From contig NC_089422.1 of the NCBI RefSeq assembly GCF_013426205.1, positions 3,472,001 to 3,536,000 on the forward strand: a stretch of 64,000 nt of DNA. Reading direction: 5' to 3'. How positions within the stretch are numbered: position 1 is the first letter of the stretch; the number at the start of each line of letters is the position of its first letter. The position numbers were made by a program, and so were the translations under genes. The notes under the pieces are model-generated. The model did not search any database, was not told where the DNA came from, and was given only the letters and a program-made list of their open reading frames with translations. Positions 21,914 to 33,146 of this stretch are shown here, one piece after another. The stretch comes from Metarhizium brunneum. Lineage: Eukaryota; Ascomycota; Sordariomycetes; Hypocreales; Clavicipitaceae.

Positions 21914-24792
21914 ATGCCAACGCAGCACGTGAAACCGGGAACTGAGGAGCACCTAGGAGATGTTGCGAATGCTTTGTTGAAAGCGCGGAAAGTGGTAGTT
22001 GTGACTGGTGCTGGTATCAGTACCAACTCTGGTATTCCTGTACGGAAACTTCCTCTACCGTCTCGACCGCGTTTCTGAACTTTTCGGGCTGTTGTAGCTA
22101 ACTGGCACAGGACTTTCGATCAGAGAATGGGTTATACTCTCTGATCCAGGCACAATTTGATGCTGCTTCTCGGCAGGCACGACAAGACGAGCATGATGAC
22201 CATGATGAACACGAGGAAGCCGCAGATAATGCACGTCCCACGAAAAGAAGGAAAACATCGATGGATGCCATAAACGAGCCTGACTGGATAACTGTCAAAG
22301 TTGGCCCAGATGACTGTCAAGACGCGCTTCAGGATGGACCATCTTTGCCTCAACATACAGATCGTCCGGAACTGTTGGAGGACAGTGCTGTCACTGCTGC
22401 TACAGCTGCCACACAAATTGTGGTTGGGACAAAGTTCAGAACACCGCAATCAAAGACGGAAACTCGCTCTTCGCCAGATTTGAATAGTTCGCCTCCATCA
22501 TCTCCCTCAGCTGAATTCATGATTTCGCCATCCACGGTTCGATCACATACTCATAGGCGTTTGACAGATGCAGCCCTTCCCTTGAGCTCATCGCCGCTTT
22601 CGTCGCCTCCCCCTGTTCTCTTTGACCCATTTGACACAGTTTCGCCGTCAGAGGCGAGCTCCGGGCGACGGAGTAGTACATCGCTCTCTGAGGTTGATGA
22701 AACAGACTCTCCACCAAATTCACTTCCTTCATCCCAGAATTCCGCTGGGAGCAGAAGCGCACTACCTAATATGAAGGGCAAGGATCTTTTTGACGCCAAT
22801 ATCTGGTCGGACCCGATAAGAACTTCTGTCTTCTATACATTTGCAACATCTTTACGGCAAAAGATCAGACACGCCGAACCAACAACATCGCATCGATTTA
22901 TCAGCCACTTGCGTGATCGGGGAAAGTTGGTGAGGTGCTACACCCAAAATATCGATCAAATAGAGGAGAAAGTCGGACTATCGACACGATTACAAGATGG
23001 CCCAGGCAGTCGTGGGCGATTTTCGCGACGATCAACGGCAAACATGACGCAACTAAATAAAATGGTCGAAGAGGCCAAGTCAGCATCCTCAGATAAACTG
23101 GCATCTGAGACTTCAAGCCTGTCAGATGCTCCTGCAGATTCAAGCGAGCAGTCACAACCCTCGTCATCAGATGAGAACAACATCCCTGCTACCGATAGGG
23201 AACCACGATCAGATAACCAGGCCAATGCAATTCCGAAAGTTCGAAGGGAGTTGCCTCGCTCCGGAGTTGAATGTGTATTTCTGCACGGATCCCTGGACCT
23301 CCTTAGATGTTTTCTTTGTGGCAAAGTCTGCTCTTGGGACCATGACAATCGCGAGTCTGAAACACTTTCAGGCCAGCAACCAGAGTGCCCTCACTGCGTT
23401 GGAGCCACGGCGGCGCGACAGGAGAGGGGCAAGCGTGCCTTGGGCGTTGGCAAACTACGTCCTGATATTGTGCTCTATGGCGAAGAACATCCTAGCTCAC
23501 ACCTAATTAGCCCAATCATCACCCATGACTTGAGCTTGTATCCAGACATGCTGCTCATTTTAGGCACAAGCCTTAGAGTCCATGGCCTGAAGGTCATGGT
23601 AAGGGAGTTTGCCAAAGCAGTTCACTGCAAAGGCGGCAAAGTTGTCTTTGTAAACTTTACTAAGCCTCCTGATAGCATCTGGGGAGATATTATCGACTAC
23701 TGGGTACAGTGGGATTGTGATGCCTGGGTCACTGATTTGCAGGCCAGGATACCGAAACTTTGGCAAGAGCTAGAACCTGCAAGACCCAGAAGGAAGCGAG
23801 AATCCAGCGGAACATCTGAGGACAGCGCAAAGGAAGAGAAAAAGAAGCCACCGCCCGCCAACCCGGTGGCTTTACGCGACACCAAAGTCACCGGCGCGTA
23901 CTGGACATTCAAAGTCCTTAGTGAGCTGCACCGAATAACGGGCAACTTGCAGCCGGAGAATGTGCCAGCCCGTCGAGCCTCTCTACCCGCAGGTATCACA
24001 GCAGCGGGTATTGTAGCTGAAGTATTTCCCCATGCTCCGACAAACAAGGTGCAGAAAGAAACCAAGGCTAGGCAGAAAGGGTCGCGAAAGTCGGCTCCAG
24101 GGGCACTGGAGAAGGGTCAGAGACGATCATCGACACTCAACCCCAACCACGGTAGATCACGCAAGAAGGCGCAGGCAATGGTGTCAAGCCAGGTGCCTGA
24201 CCATGTGCCCGAACCCACGACGTCTCCGGCACTCACTTCTGTCGAGCCATGCAGTACTAATTCTATATTGAGTTCAGTTAAGGAAAATGCTAGAGTCAGG
24301 AAGAGAAAGAAGGTGGATGGGGAAGAAATTCCCGCGCCCAAGGTTGGCAGAAGGCGAGGTGGGAGTTCAAGGCATAAGGCCAAGAAAGATGACCTGAAGC
24401 TGCCTCCTTTACAGCCACTGGGAACGAATCGGCCAGCTTTGCTCTACGGCAAACCACAACCATTGGAACCAAAGAGCCCGCCGTCCGGACCCTTGACGTC
24501 GCTGTCGCCAAATTTGCGAAGTGCCAAGACATTCCAAAGACACAACGCCTTCTTCCTGGACGAGTTACTCGTGGGATTGCACAGTGCACCACATGGTCAT
24601 CCATTTCAAAACTACAGCGAAAATGTGCCTCCAACTCAGGCGGGAACAAAAGAAGAAGCGAATGCAGCTTTCGCATTGGCTGGTTTACGGACCAGCCCAG
24701 TTATGGCGAGAACGATGCCACGAAAACAAATAGAAGTGAGTTTAGACGGTCGGTTAGAGAATTGGGGGGCTACTTGGAGCTGCAATCCATGA
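21914..24792 (+). CDS. Sir2-family NAD-dependent deacetylase, Hst3/Hst4 type
   Basis: Exons 21914-22039 and 22111-24792 give 935 aa. The short first exon encodes the NAD-binding start (VVVVTGAGISTNSGIP) and the second continues with DFRSENGLY, an exact sirtuin junction. Further motifs are KGKDLFDANIWSD, CYTQNID (320-324 region), the catalytic His434 (FLHGSLDLL) and zinc ligands C442-x2-C445 plus a later CPHC. The DLFDANIW/SVFYTFATSLR block is typical of the fungal Hst3/Hst4 class, which deacetylates histone H3 Lys56 and affects genome stability and silencing of secondary metabolism. Two long disordered inserts (about residues 60-262 and 330-428) and a basic tail with NLS-like runs (TKRRKT, RKRKK) make it much longer than yeast Hst3. 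The 3' end is uncertain: a possible donor GTGAGT follows codon QIE near 24736, which could shorten the tail. Confidence 0.85.
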
Positions 24793-25597
24793 TGGGTACA
24801 GTAGGAGTGATGAAGGATTGTTCATGGCGACATATCCTCCTCCAGCTATGCACGATTAGGAGACAGATGTTGACAGAGTTGGATTGGCGGCTTTTTTTGT
24901 ACATGTCTGGCTTGCTGTTAGCCGATTGGCGTTGGGAGGGAGGCATAGAAGCCTATTCAAAGGTGCATTTTTGCTGTTGGATATGAGGGGTCCAGCATTA
25001 GATTTTGGTATTTCCCAATGAAGAAGCAAATGAATTGATGGCACAAGACAATCGGTACAAGAGCCAGTCGGGGCTTGATAGGTCGGAGTACGGCGAGGGC
25101 CCTACTCTTTTGTCCATAACAAGTCGGCCGTCTGACCCGGTAACGGCTTCCTCACAAGTTGATTGCGTTGTCTATATGATATATGATAGCTGGCGGCTAC
25201 CTTCGGCACGGGAGGAGCCCTCAATACTAAGCGCCAAAACAAGGAAAACGGACCGGGGGAAAGCAGTGCTCCTGGACGAAAAGGGCGCAGTTGACACGCA
25301 TAAAAACTTGGAGGCGCAACAGATGCGGGGTTTGCACTGGGGTAATATCAATACCAGACGTGTATGCGGATGCGCGGCTAGCTTCAGATGGTTCTTGGAT
25401 AGCAACGAGTTTCGCCGCCCAAGGTGGAGATGAGCGTCAACTGAGTCACTCTCTTGCGCCGACCGGCCTTGCTTTGCTGCGGTTGACGTGTCTAGGTCAC
25501 CGCTCCTATATATCGTCGTGTGCTCGCCGCCCTTATTTTCAACGCTTTGCATACCTGTGATTACAAGCGCTTGTTTCGCAGCCAGACTACTGTCGTC
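24793..25597. other. Intergenic region with TATA-like element
   Basis: Space between two genes on the + strand. TATATAT at 25507-25513, about 85 nt before the next ATG, could be the core promoter of the aminotransferase-like gene. No gene seen. Confidence 0.4.
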
Positions 25598-27091
25598 ATG
25601 GGCCATCAAGATGTTCTCGCTTTGAGAGCCAAGTCAGCCGAGAGCCCGAGGCCGTTTGGATCAGAGTGGAAGAGGGAGTTCCCCTTTGACCCAGAGTGGC
25701 ACAACTTGAACCACGGTATGTGATTGGTACTTGACCTGACATTTCATATCTGGACCTCGTGTGCTCCAGCTACTGGCACGAACCCCCTTCCCCTGCTCGA
25801 CTGCGACCAAGACTTGACATGTTACTCATCCGACTGCCATGTAGGATCGTTTGGCACATATCCTAAACATATCCGCGATAGACTTCGTGCGTACCAGGAC
25901 CAGGCAGAGGCTCGTCCGGACCCATTCATCTTCTACGAGCAGCCCAAACGCATCGATGCTGCGCGTGAAGAGCTTGCCAGACTAGTCCATGCCCCCCTCG
26001 ACACGGTTGTTTTCGTGGGCAATGCCACAGACGGCGTAAACACCGTCCTTCGTAACTTGGCCTGGGCCGAGGACGGAAAGGACGTCATCCTCAGCTTTTC
26101 TACCATCTACGAAGCATGTGGCAAGGCGGCTGACTACCTGGCCGAGTATTTTGAGGGAAAGCTTGAGCATCGGGGTATTGCCATTACATATCCGCTCGAG
26201 GACGAAGAGATTATCCGCGCTTTCCGAACCACAGTCAAGGAGATTCAAGACGAGGGCAAACGCGCCAAGGTCTGCATCTTTGACGTGGTCTCGTCCCGGC
26301 CCGGTGTTGCCTTCCCTTGGATGGACATGGTCAAGGCGTGCAAGGAGCTCGGCATCATCAGCCTCGTTGACGGAGCCCAGGGCATCGGCATGGTGCATCT
26401 GGACCTCACGGCCGCCGACCCCGACTTCTTTGTGTCCAACTGCCACAAGTGGCTGCACGTCCCTCGAGGCTGCGCCGTCTTCTACGCGCCCATCAGGAAC
26501 CAGCATCTCCTGCGGACGACGCTCGCCACCAGCCACGGCTTCATCCCGAAGCTGGTGCAGCGCACCACACCCATGCCGCCGAGCGCAAAAAGCGCCTACG
26601 TCAACAACTTTGAGTTTGTGGGCACCAAGGACAACGGGCCGTACATGTGTGTCAAGGACGCCATCGAATGGCGCCGAGATGTCTGCGGCGGCGAGGACAA
26701 GATCGTCTCGTACCTGTGGGACTTGAACAAGAAGGGCATCAAGCTCGTGGCCGACGCGCTGGGCACCACGTACCTCGACAACAGCAAGGGCACCATGACA
26801 AACTGCGCCATGGGCAATGTCTCGTTGCCGGTATGGGTGGGCGAGAGAGGCGAGGGGGCCAAGGAGACGGATATCGTGGTGCCCGAGGAGGACAGGGACA
26901 CGGTGTTCCAGTGGATCACAGAGACGCTGGTGAGGGACTACAGGACGTTTATGTTGCGGTTTATCATGGGAAATCGGTACTGGATCCGCATTAGTGCGCA
27001 GATCTACTTGGATCTAGCGGATTATGAGTTTGCCGCCAAGGCTCTGGGGGACATTTGCGAGAGGATCGGCAAGAGGGAGTACCTGAAGTGA
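25598..27091 (+). CDS. Class V aminotransferase-fold PLP enzyme (LolT/Egt2 type)
   Basis: Exons 25598-25715 and 25845-27091 give 454 aa. The 129-nt intron splits a Gly codon and restores LNHGSFGTYP, the conserved N-terminal motif of the isopenicillin-N-epimerase-like branch of class V aminotransferases. The PLP lysine is in VSNCHKWLHVPRG, and the cofactor Asp is in SLVDGAQGIG. Fungal relatives are annotated either as LolT-like (loline cluster) or as Egt2, the hercynylcysteine-sulfoxide lyase of ergothioneine synthesis. The sequence alone does not separate these. No signal peptide is seen, so it is probably cytosolic. The neighbours (sirtuin, protease) give no pathway context, and no Egt1-like gene is in the window. 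Confidence 0.85.
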
Positions 27092-29546
27092 GGTGTGCCA
27101 TGTCCATGAGCGGTTCAGCAGATCTTTGTTGTAGTATTGGATTGACGATGGAGATGAATAGACTTGTGGTTACTGGCCATTTTAACGACACACGTCTGCG
27201 CCAAACACTTGTTGCACTTGGAAGAGAACGAATTGCTAGAATTTAGGGTTTGCGTCTAGCTGTCTTGCACCAGATACATCTGCAGAATCGTGCCGTGGTC
27301 GTTTATAGAACGGTATCATGATGTCCCTAGAGCAGTGGGAAACACTTGGTGATGATGACAGGGCTGACGCGCAATGAAGACGAGAAAGAACAGGCAGGGA
27401 AGTGCCAAATGTAGATGGGCCAAGACTACCGTCGTTTTTAATGTTGACTACAGATGCCCAGCATAAGAGTCGAGCACTTGGTTGCGGAAAAATAACTTGA
27501 TCAACTAATTTCCTCAACTTGTGTCTTCTTGCCTCCTTGTGCCTCATGTAGAGCTGTTTCTGTGACGATGCATGAAGTGCTTGCACTGCTAGGAGTGACG
27601 TCCACTTTTTGTAGTGTCCATGTCTACTTAAGTAAGTGGTAGGTGGCAAACCGGACCATTTATCAGTCAATTTCCTCCAGACTCGACAATCACTGGCCTC
27701 TACTTGATATATATACTCGGTACCTAGGTATATATATAGTATAAATGTCAGCAAGTAGTGAGGCACGAGTTTCAGCCACGTTTGGATCAGCGGCACCTGC
27801 AGGGTTTCAGCAGCGCAGATGCACCGGAAATGCGGCCTCGACAAAACGTGACGGCCACAAACGTGCGGCATTGACCAGACCATTGAATGTCAAGTCCACA
27901 AGCCGCGCGCCAGCCACCCGCGCGGCCGGGCCAGCGATGGCCCTTCCCCCCCTGTGCATATCGACGGCATGTTGTGTGTAGTTTGTATCGATCGATATTT
28001 GTGAAACGAAGCTGGTGCCAGCAGTCAAAGGATGGCGCGCATGGGTGCGGAGTTCGGGCGACAGCCTCTTTCGGGCTTGCAAACAAAGCGGCATTTCGGC
28101 TGCCGGGAAGCATTGACTAGAGTAGAGCAGTGTAAGGGCTGGGGTGGTTTTGCCCCTCGGAACACTCCTGGTCTTGCCAGGCACCTCACGACCGTCTCAC
28201 ATGGCCAGATGAGCGCCGTGTTTGCCGACTCCTATGCGTACAAGTAGTTGAGCAACAAGTTGCAATGTACCAAGTGCTTGGTCAGTTTCGAGTTTGCAAA
28301 CCCGGTCGGGAGTTGGGACTCGGTAGTGACTGGCCGTTCTAGCTTCGAGAACAGGCCTTTTCTCATGGCGCGAATGAACAATAGTAATTCATGGCGAAAA
28401 TAGTCAGTGCAGCTGTCAACTTGGTCAGAGAGCAGGGTTGAAAGGTTCAATGTTCAATGTTGTGGCGTGCCAAGTGGAGGCGCTGCTGGGGGCATTTGGA
28501 AATCATCAACTGGCTGGTGCTCCTACGGCGGGTCCATCTCGCCAGTGATTTGTCCGGTAGTACAAGGCCGCCGGGGTCAATGGGCCTGGCTCGCTTCAAT
28601 GCCAACATTGAATTCAATGAATGTTCCGCGCCCCCTATCGTCCCGTTCCAGATGCCCCCATGCACTGCCCACATGCACACGCAGCCTGTACCCCGTCCAA
28701 CGGCAAGATCCAGTGGTTCAAATGTTGGCATGGACGCCCCTGTCGGCAGCAGGCGTTGGGGCCGCCCGATCCGCGGCAACCATTGACCCCGACAATCTTC
28801 AACCTGGGGCTCGTCTTGGCCAACCAACCCTCTGCCACGCCACCATCTCCACCCGGCATGGGGGACGCCCGTGTTTGGGGCTATGAGGGTTGTGTTTGAC
28901 AACATCGTGGTAGCCGCGCCTTCTACCACCTCATCAGGCATATCGGGTTTGAAGCTGGCGTACGCCAGAGAGGTCTCTGCCGCCGCGAGCTGACGAACCC
29001 TCATGCCCCTGGCTCAACTTGCATTCTGAAGCTTACATGGAAACAGGAAACAGGAAAGAAAAAAGAAGCAGCCATGGCCAGACCAAAACGGCCTCCTGAG
29101 GATCGGCGCAGCCACGAAACCGACTTGGCCGCGACCATGAAAACGCAGCGACGAGCATAAAGACGGGCTTGGGGTCGCGATCTTCGGTTTCTTGTTTTAT
29201 CTCGTCTTCTTTGTCGGGCACCTGTTCTTGTGTTCTTTGCCTTGTTTGACCCATTGCTTCTTTCTCTTCTTTCTCTTCTTTTTGTCCGGACGTGACGCCA
29301 AACAGTCATTGACACTCTATCGGCGAGGCAAAGGTTGACAGGGTCAATACTTGCTCAATTTTCAAACCACAGGCCACCTGGTGTGAGCCTTCATCTACAC
29401 ACATTCTTAATTCTCGTTAATTATTATTATTATCATCATCGTTATTCGTCTCATTGGCCTCGCCTCCCCCCTCCCCTTCCTCCCTCTCTCCCTTTTCTTT
29501 GGACATAACAACTTTGGTGTTACCCTTCGTTGTATATTTGCCCAAG
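27092..29546. other. 2.4 kb intergenic region
   Basis: No supported gene. Frames such as 27236-27883 (-) and 28447-29004 (-) lack recognisable domains and overlap other frames of similar length. The last 150 bases before 29547 are pyrimidine-rich, a likely 5' UTR of the aspartic protease gene. Confidence 0.45.
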
Positions 29547-31277
29547 ATGCATGCCCAGTCTCTCGTCGTGTACATCTGTGCGCTCTTCGCCTTTGTCAGC
29601 GTCTCGGCGGCCGATATCCAGAAGCGCTCCTTTAGCGTCAGCAGAGTAGCGAACCCAAACTTCACTGGGCGAAATGGGCCCCGCGCGCTCGCCAAGGTGT
29701 ACAGGAAGTTCCTGGTGCCGCTACCCAAAGGTCTTGAGGAGACCATGCACGCGCAGGACAAGAGGCAGGTTGCTGCTGCCCAGGCCAGGAAGAGAAGCCC
29801 CGAGGCGTTTCGGCCCATGAGGCTGAGGCAGCCGGGACGAAGAGGACTGCTGGACGACTTGCTGCAGGGCCTGGGCCTCGAGGACGGGAATCAGAATGGC
29901 AATAAAGGTGAACAGAATGGGAACCAGGGCGAGAATGGAAATAAGAACGGCAACAAGAACGGGAACCAGGAAGGGAACCAGAACGGCAACAAGAACGGAA
30001 ACCAGAACGGGAACCAGGAAGGGAACCAGAACGGAAACCAGAACGGAAACCAAGAAGGGAACCAGAACGGAAACCAGAACGGAAACCAGGAAGGCAACCA
30101 GAACGGAAACCAGAACGGAAACCAGAACGGAAACCAGAACGAGAATGGAAACAACAACGGCAACAAAAACGGCACAACCGGCGCTCCTCCCCAGGGCACG
30201 GCGCCCGGGACAAACCAGACAGGAACGGTAGAGGCAAAGCCGGAGGCCAACGACGCCGAGTTCATCTCGCCCGTCAAGATTGGCGGCCAGACGGTCAACC
30301 TCGACTTTGACACGGGCTCCTCGGACCTGTGGGTGTTCAACACGCAGCTCGGGACGGGGTCTGGCGCCGGCCACCGCGTCTTCGACCCGCAACGGAGCCA
30401 GACGTTCCGGCTCATGCCGGGAGCGTCCTTCAACATCTCGTACGGCGACGGCTCCGGGGCCGTGGGCAACGTGGGCACAGACGTGGTCGACGTCGGCGGC
30501 GCCTCGTTCCCCAACCAGACGGTCCAGCTGGCCACGGCGGTCTCCCAGTCGTTCGTCCAGGACCAGAGCAACGACGGCCTCATGGGGCTCGCCTTTTCCA
30601 AGATCAACACGGTCAAGCCGGTCAAGCAGGCGACCTTCTTCGACAACGTCAAGGACTCGCTCGCCGCGCCCGTCTTCACGGCGGACCTGCGCAAGGCCGC
30701 CAGCGGCTCCTACACGTTTGGCACCATCGACGAGTCCAAGTTCAAGGGCCCGATGGCGTGGATCCCCGTCAACACCACCCAGGGCTTCTGGCAGTTCACC
30801 AGCGAGAGGTTCGCCGTCAACGGCGGACAGCCCAAGACCTCGACGCCCGGTGGCCAGGCCATTGCCGACACGGGCACCTCGCTCATGATCGCCGACTCCG
30901 TCATGGTCCAGGCCTACTACGACCAGGTCCAGGGTGCGCGGGTCAATGCCCAGGATGGCAGCGTCGTTTTCCCCTGCAACGCAAAGTTGCCTGACCTCGA
31001 CGTCGACATTGGCGGCGTGTACATGGCCAGGGTTGCCGGGTCGGACATGGTCTTTGCGGACCTTGGCAACGGCGGTAAGTTGACTGTTTTTCGGTAGTAC
31101 CTTGTTGAAACGTGGAGGCCGTTTGCTAACGATTGGGGCGGTTGTCTAGAGTGCTTTGGTGGCTTGCAAGTCAGCCCGATTCGCAACCTTGCCATCTATG
31201 GCGACATCTTTTTCAAGTCGCAGTTTGTCGCGTTCAACGCGGGCAACACCAGCTTGGGCATGGCTCCTCACGCGTAG
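29547..31277 (+). CDS. Secreted pepsin-like aspartic protease with Asn-Gly repeat linker
   Basis: Exons 29547-31074 and 31150-31277 give 551 aa. A signal peptide (to about residue 20, VSVSA) is followed by a basic prosegment with several dibasic sites (QKR, DKRQ, RKRS, GRRG). Residues about 113-210 are a hydrophilic repeat of units such as GNQNGNQE and GNKNGN. The A1 protease domain follows, with catalytic Asp255 ([10 protein letters not shown]) and Asp441 (IADTGTSLM), and ends with the expected [11 protein letters not shown] after splicing of the last intron. The enzyme should be an extracellular acid protease. The repeat lies between prosegment and enzyme core and is unusual for the family. 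The start is the ATG at 29547; an upstream extension begins with TTG. The absence of a hydrophobic C-terminus argues against a GPI anchor. Confidence 0.92.
29885..30175 (+). repeat. Coding minisatellite for Gln/Asn/Gly linker
   Basis: Imperfect tandem units built on AACCAGAACGGAAACC-type hexamers encode the NG/NQ-rich linker of the aspartic protease. Units vary mainly between CAG, AAG and GAA codons. The repeat composition keeps several other frames open on both strands, which creates false long frames over the same interval. Confidence 0.85.
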
Positions 31278-32087
31278 ATGTATATATTTATATATGTGTG
31301 TGTGTGCTTGTGTGTGTAATACAAGGATAGAGCTGGGCCTATATTTCCGCCAACTTGGCCGTGAAATAGAGAGGAAGAAGAGGAAGAACATAAAGGCTAC
31401 GGGGTCGGATCAAGGACTGACAAGGACATCCAAATGTCATTTGCCAGAAACACCATGGGCTGAGAGACCGGCGCTTCGCAAGCCACCGAAATACAGCAAG
31501 TCACATAGTTCTAGAACATGTTTTTTTTTCACAATGCCATCCGTTTCTTGAGTGACACGAGCAATCACCAGGCACCTGCAGAAAAGGAACAAATGGTTGG
31601 CCCGTCGTGGGCTGGCACGACGTCGACAGTTCCATGCCAATTCATTGCATCGGGACTTTGGTGCCATTGGCCTGCTCGCCACGGGCCGACTAACGCTTGA
31701 CGCTACTTGACCTGTACCAGGCCGCAAAATACGTCTGCCTAATCAACCAAGCCAATGTCATGGCTTCGCGCCCCGAGGAACGTCTGGACTAGCGACACCT
31801 GGATGCTCACTTGACGAGGTGGCGTCCTCCCGTGAGGCGGGACAGGATCTCCGCCTCAGCACCGCTCAGCTGATGGCATCGCGTAGGTTTTGTATAAGAT
31901 GCCCTCTCTTGTCCTCGGAAAACAACTGCGCCCGCTAGAAAACCAAGTCACTCTAAATTGCAGCATGGTTGTACAAGTTTTCACATAGCTTCGCGGCCCC
32001 GATATTCCTTCCAGTCACTCCAAGTCCTCCGCGTCGGAGCCAATTCCCATTGATCAGATTTAAACATCCACCACCATCAGCACCAGC
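31278..32087. other. Intergenic region
   Basis: No gene seen. TG-rich sequence at 31278-31318 (GTGTGTGTG) follows the protease stop codon and would lie in its 3' UTR. The right part is the upstream region of the small protein at 32088. Confidence 0.45.
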
Positions 32088-32459
32088 ATGGGCTCTTCAC
32101 AGTCGGCCGCCACCAGTTCCGACGCTGGCCAAGAGGCCAAAAAGTCGACGTCCCTCTACCGCAAGTACCAGGACAAAAAGGGCGCCCGGCCCATCAGCGA
32201 CGACGACATCCTCAAGTACACGGGCAAGACGCGGGACGAGCTCAAGAGCTGGGCCGACGGCCAGCCCGGCGTGGGCAAGAACCAGCTCGCCGGCAAGCTG
32301 GCGGTTGGCAGTGCAAGCGGGCTCGGCGGCGTGGCCACGGGCGCAGGATACGGGGGCTGGGGTCCCAGTGCTGAGCCGCAGGGCGCGAATCGCGGCATGA
32401 AGTTTCCGCCGGAGCATCGCGAGTCCCAGCCCAAGGTTGTGGACGACGACGACGACTAA
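32088..32459 (+). CDS. Small conserved-looking protein, possible N-myristoylation
   Basis: A single-exon frame of 123 aa from an ATG at 32088, preceded by CACCAGC. The N-terminus MGSSQSAA fits the myristoylation pattern (Gly2, Ser at position 6). A central block (SLYRKYQDKKGARPISDDDILKYTG, residues about 22-46) looks like a conserved helical unit. It is followed by a Gly-rich stretch (GKLAVGSASGLGGVATGAG) and a tail of five Asp. I do not recognise a named domain. High third-position GC and codon use like the neighbouring genes support it. Function unknown; a membrane-attached role is only an inference from the myristoylation motif. Confidence 0.6.
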   Translation: MGSSQSAATSSDAGQEAKKSTSLYRKYQDKKGARPISDDDILKYTGKTRDELKSWADGQPGVGKNQLAGKLAVGSASGLGGVATGAGYGGWGPSAEPQGANRGMKFPPEHRESQPKVVDDDDD

Positions 32460-33146
32460 GTAGGTGGGATGAATGTGTGTGTGCAGTGTGCACTGTGGAT
32501 GCCTGCATGGACAGATGGGGGCAAGGAGCAGGACGGGTCGAGTAGGTTAGCACAGGTTTGGACTTGACGGAATGCCATTCATTGGCTATGTAGTTGAAAT
32601 TGAAAACATTTGATGCTTTATTGGTGCGCATAATTCCTTCGTGTCGAGAAATGCTGGAGCCTAAATGCAGCCGTGGCGTGGCTGCATCGCCAAGGAGCAC
32701 ATCCGCGATGCGAACATTGAATGCAGCCGCCGACCGCCCCAGGTCACAGGTGTAACAAAGAAGCAGCCTTGTATCCAACCGCCCCGTGCTCCGTACAGCC
32801 CATCGCAAAAACGGGTCTGGTTGCACAAGGCGGTGCATTTCCGTCGTCGTCGAGGGTGAAGCGAACTGAGTAGACCGCCTCATACCCGCCTGGCAAATGG
32901 TATTATGTAGGTATGATTAGAATATTCAAAGCAGTACAGCGAAACAGGCTTCCTACGTCGCCCTTGCTCCCAACTCCGTGGCCGACAGCTCAAAAATGCA
33001 ATAAAAGAAAAGAATGCTTGCAAATGCCCATCCCAAGTCTAACTCTCTCTCTCACTCTCACTCTCTCACAGAACCCCCACCCAGGTATAAAACGAATCTT
33101 GGCCGTCTATCAAACATATTGTCGTCCAGGCCCGACCCATCAACAA
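32460..33146. other. Convergent 3' flanks
   Basis: Space between the small protein gene (+) and the glycosyltransferase-like gene (-). It contains a CTCTCTCACTCTC tract near 33043-33070. No gene seen. Confidence 0.45.

Noticed and set aside
22677..22685. GACGGAGTA, a one-mismatch copy of the dispersed 9-mer
   Set aside because: It lies in the coding sequence of the sirtuin (Arg-Ser codons) and is expected by chance at this mismatch level.
27236..27883. Minus-strand 215-aa frame
   Set aside because: No domain, no plausible start context, and composition similar to neighbouring random frames.
29662..30694. Several long overlapping open frames on both strands across the protease repeat
   Set aside because: They are caused by the Asn/Gln/Gly-coding minisatellite and high GC of the true + strand protease gene; none has recognisable domains.
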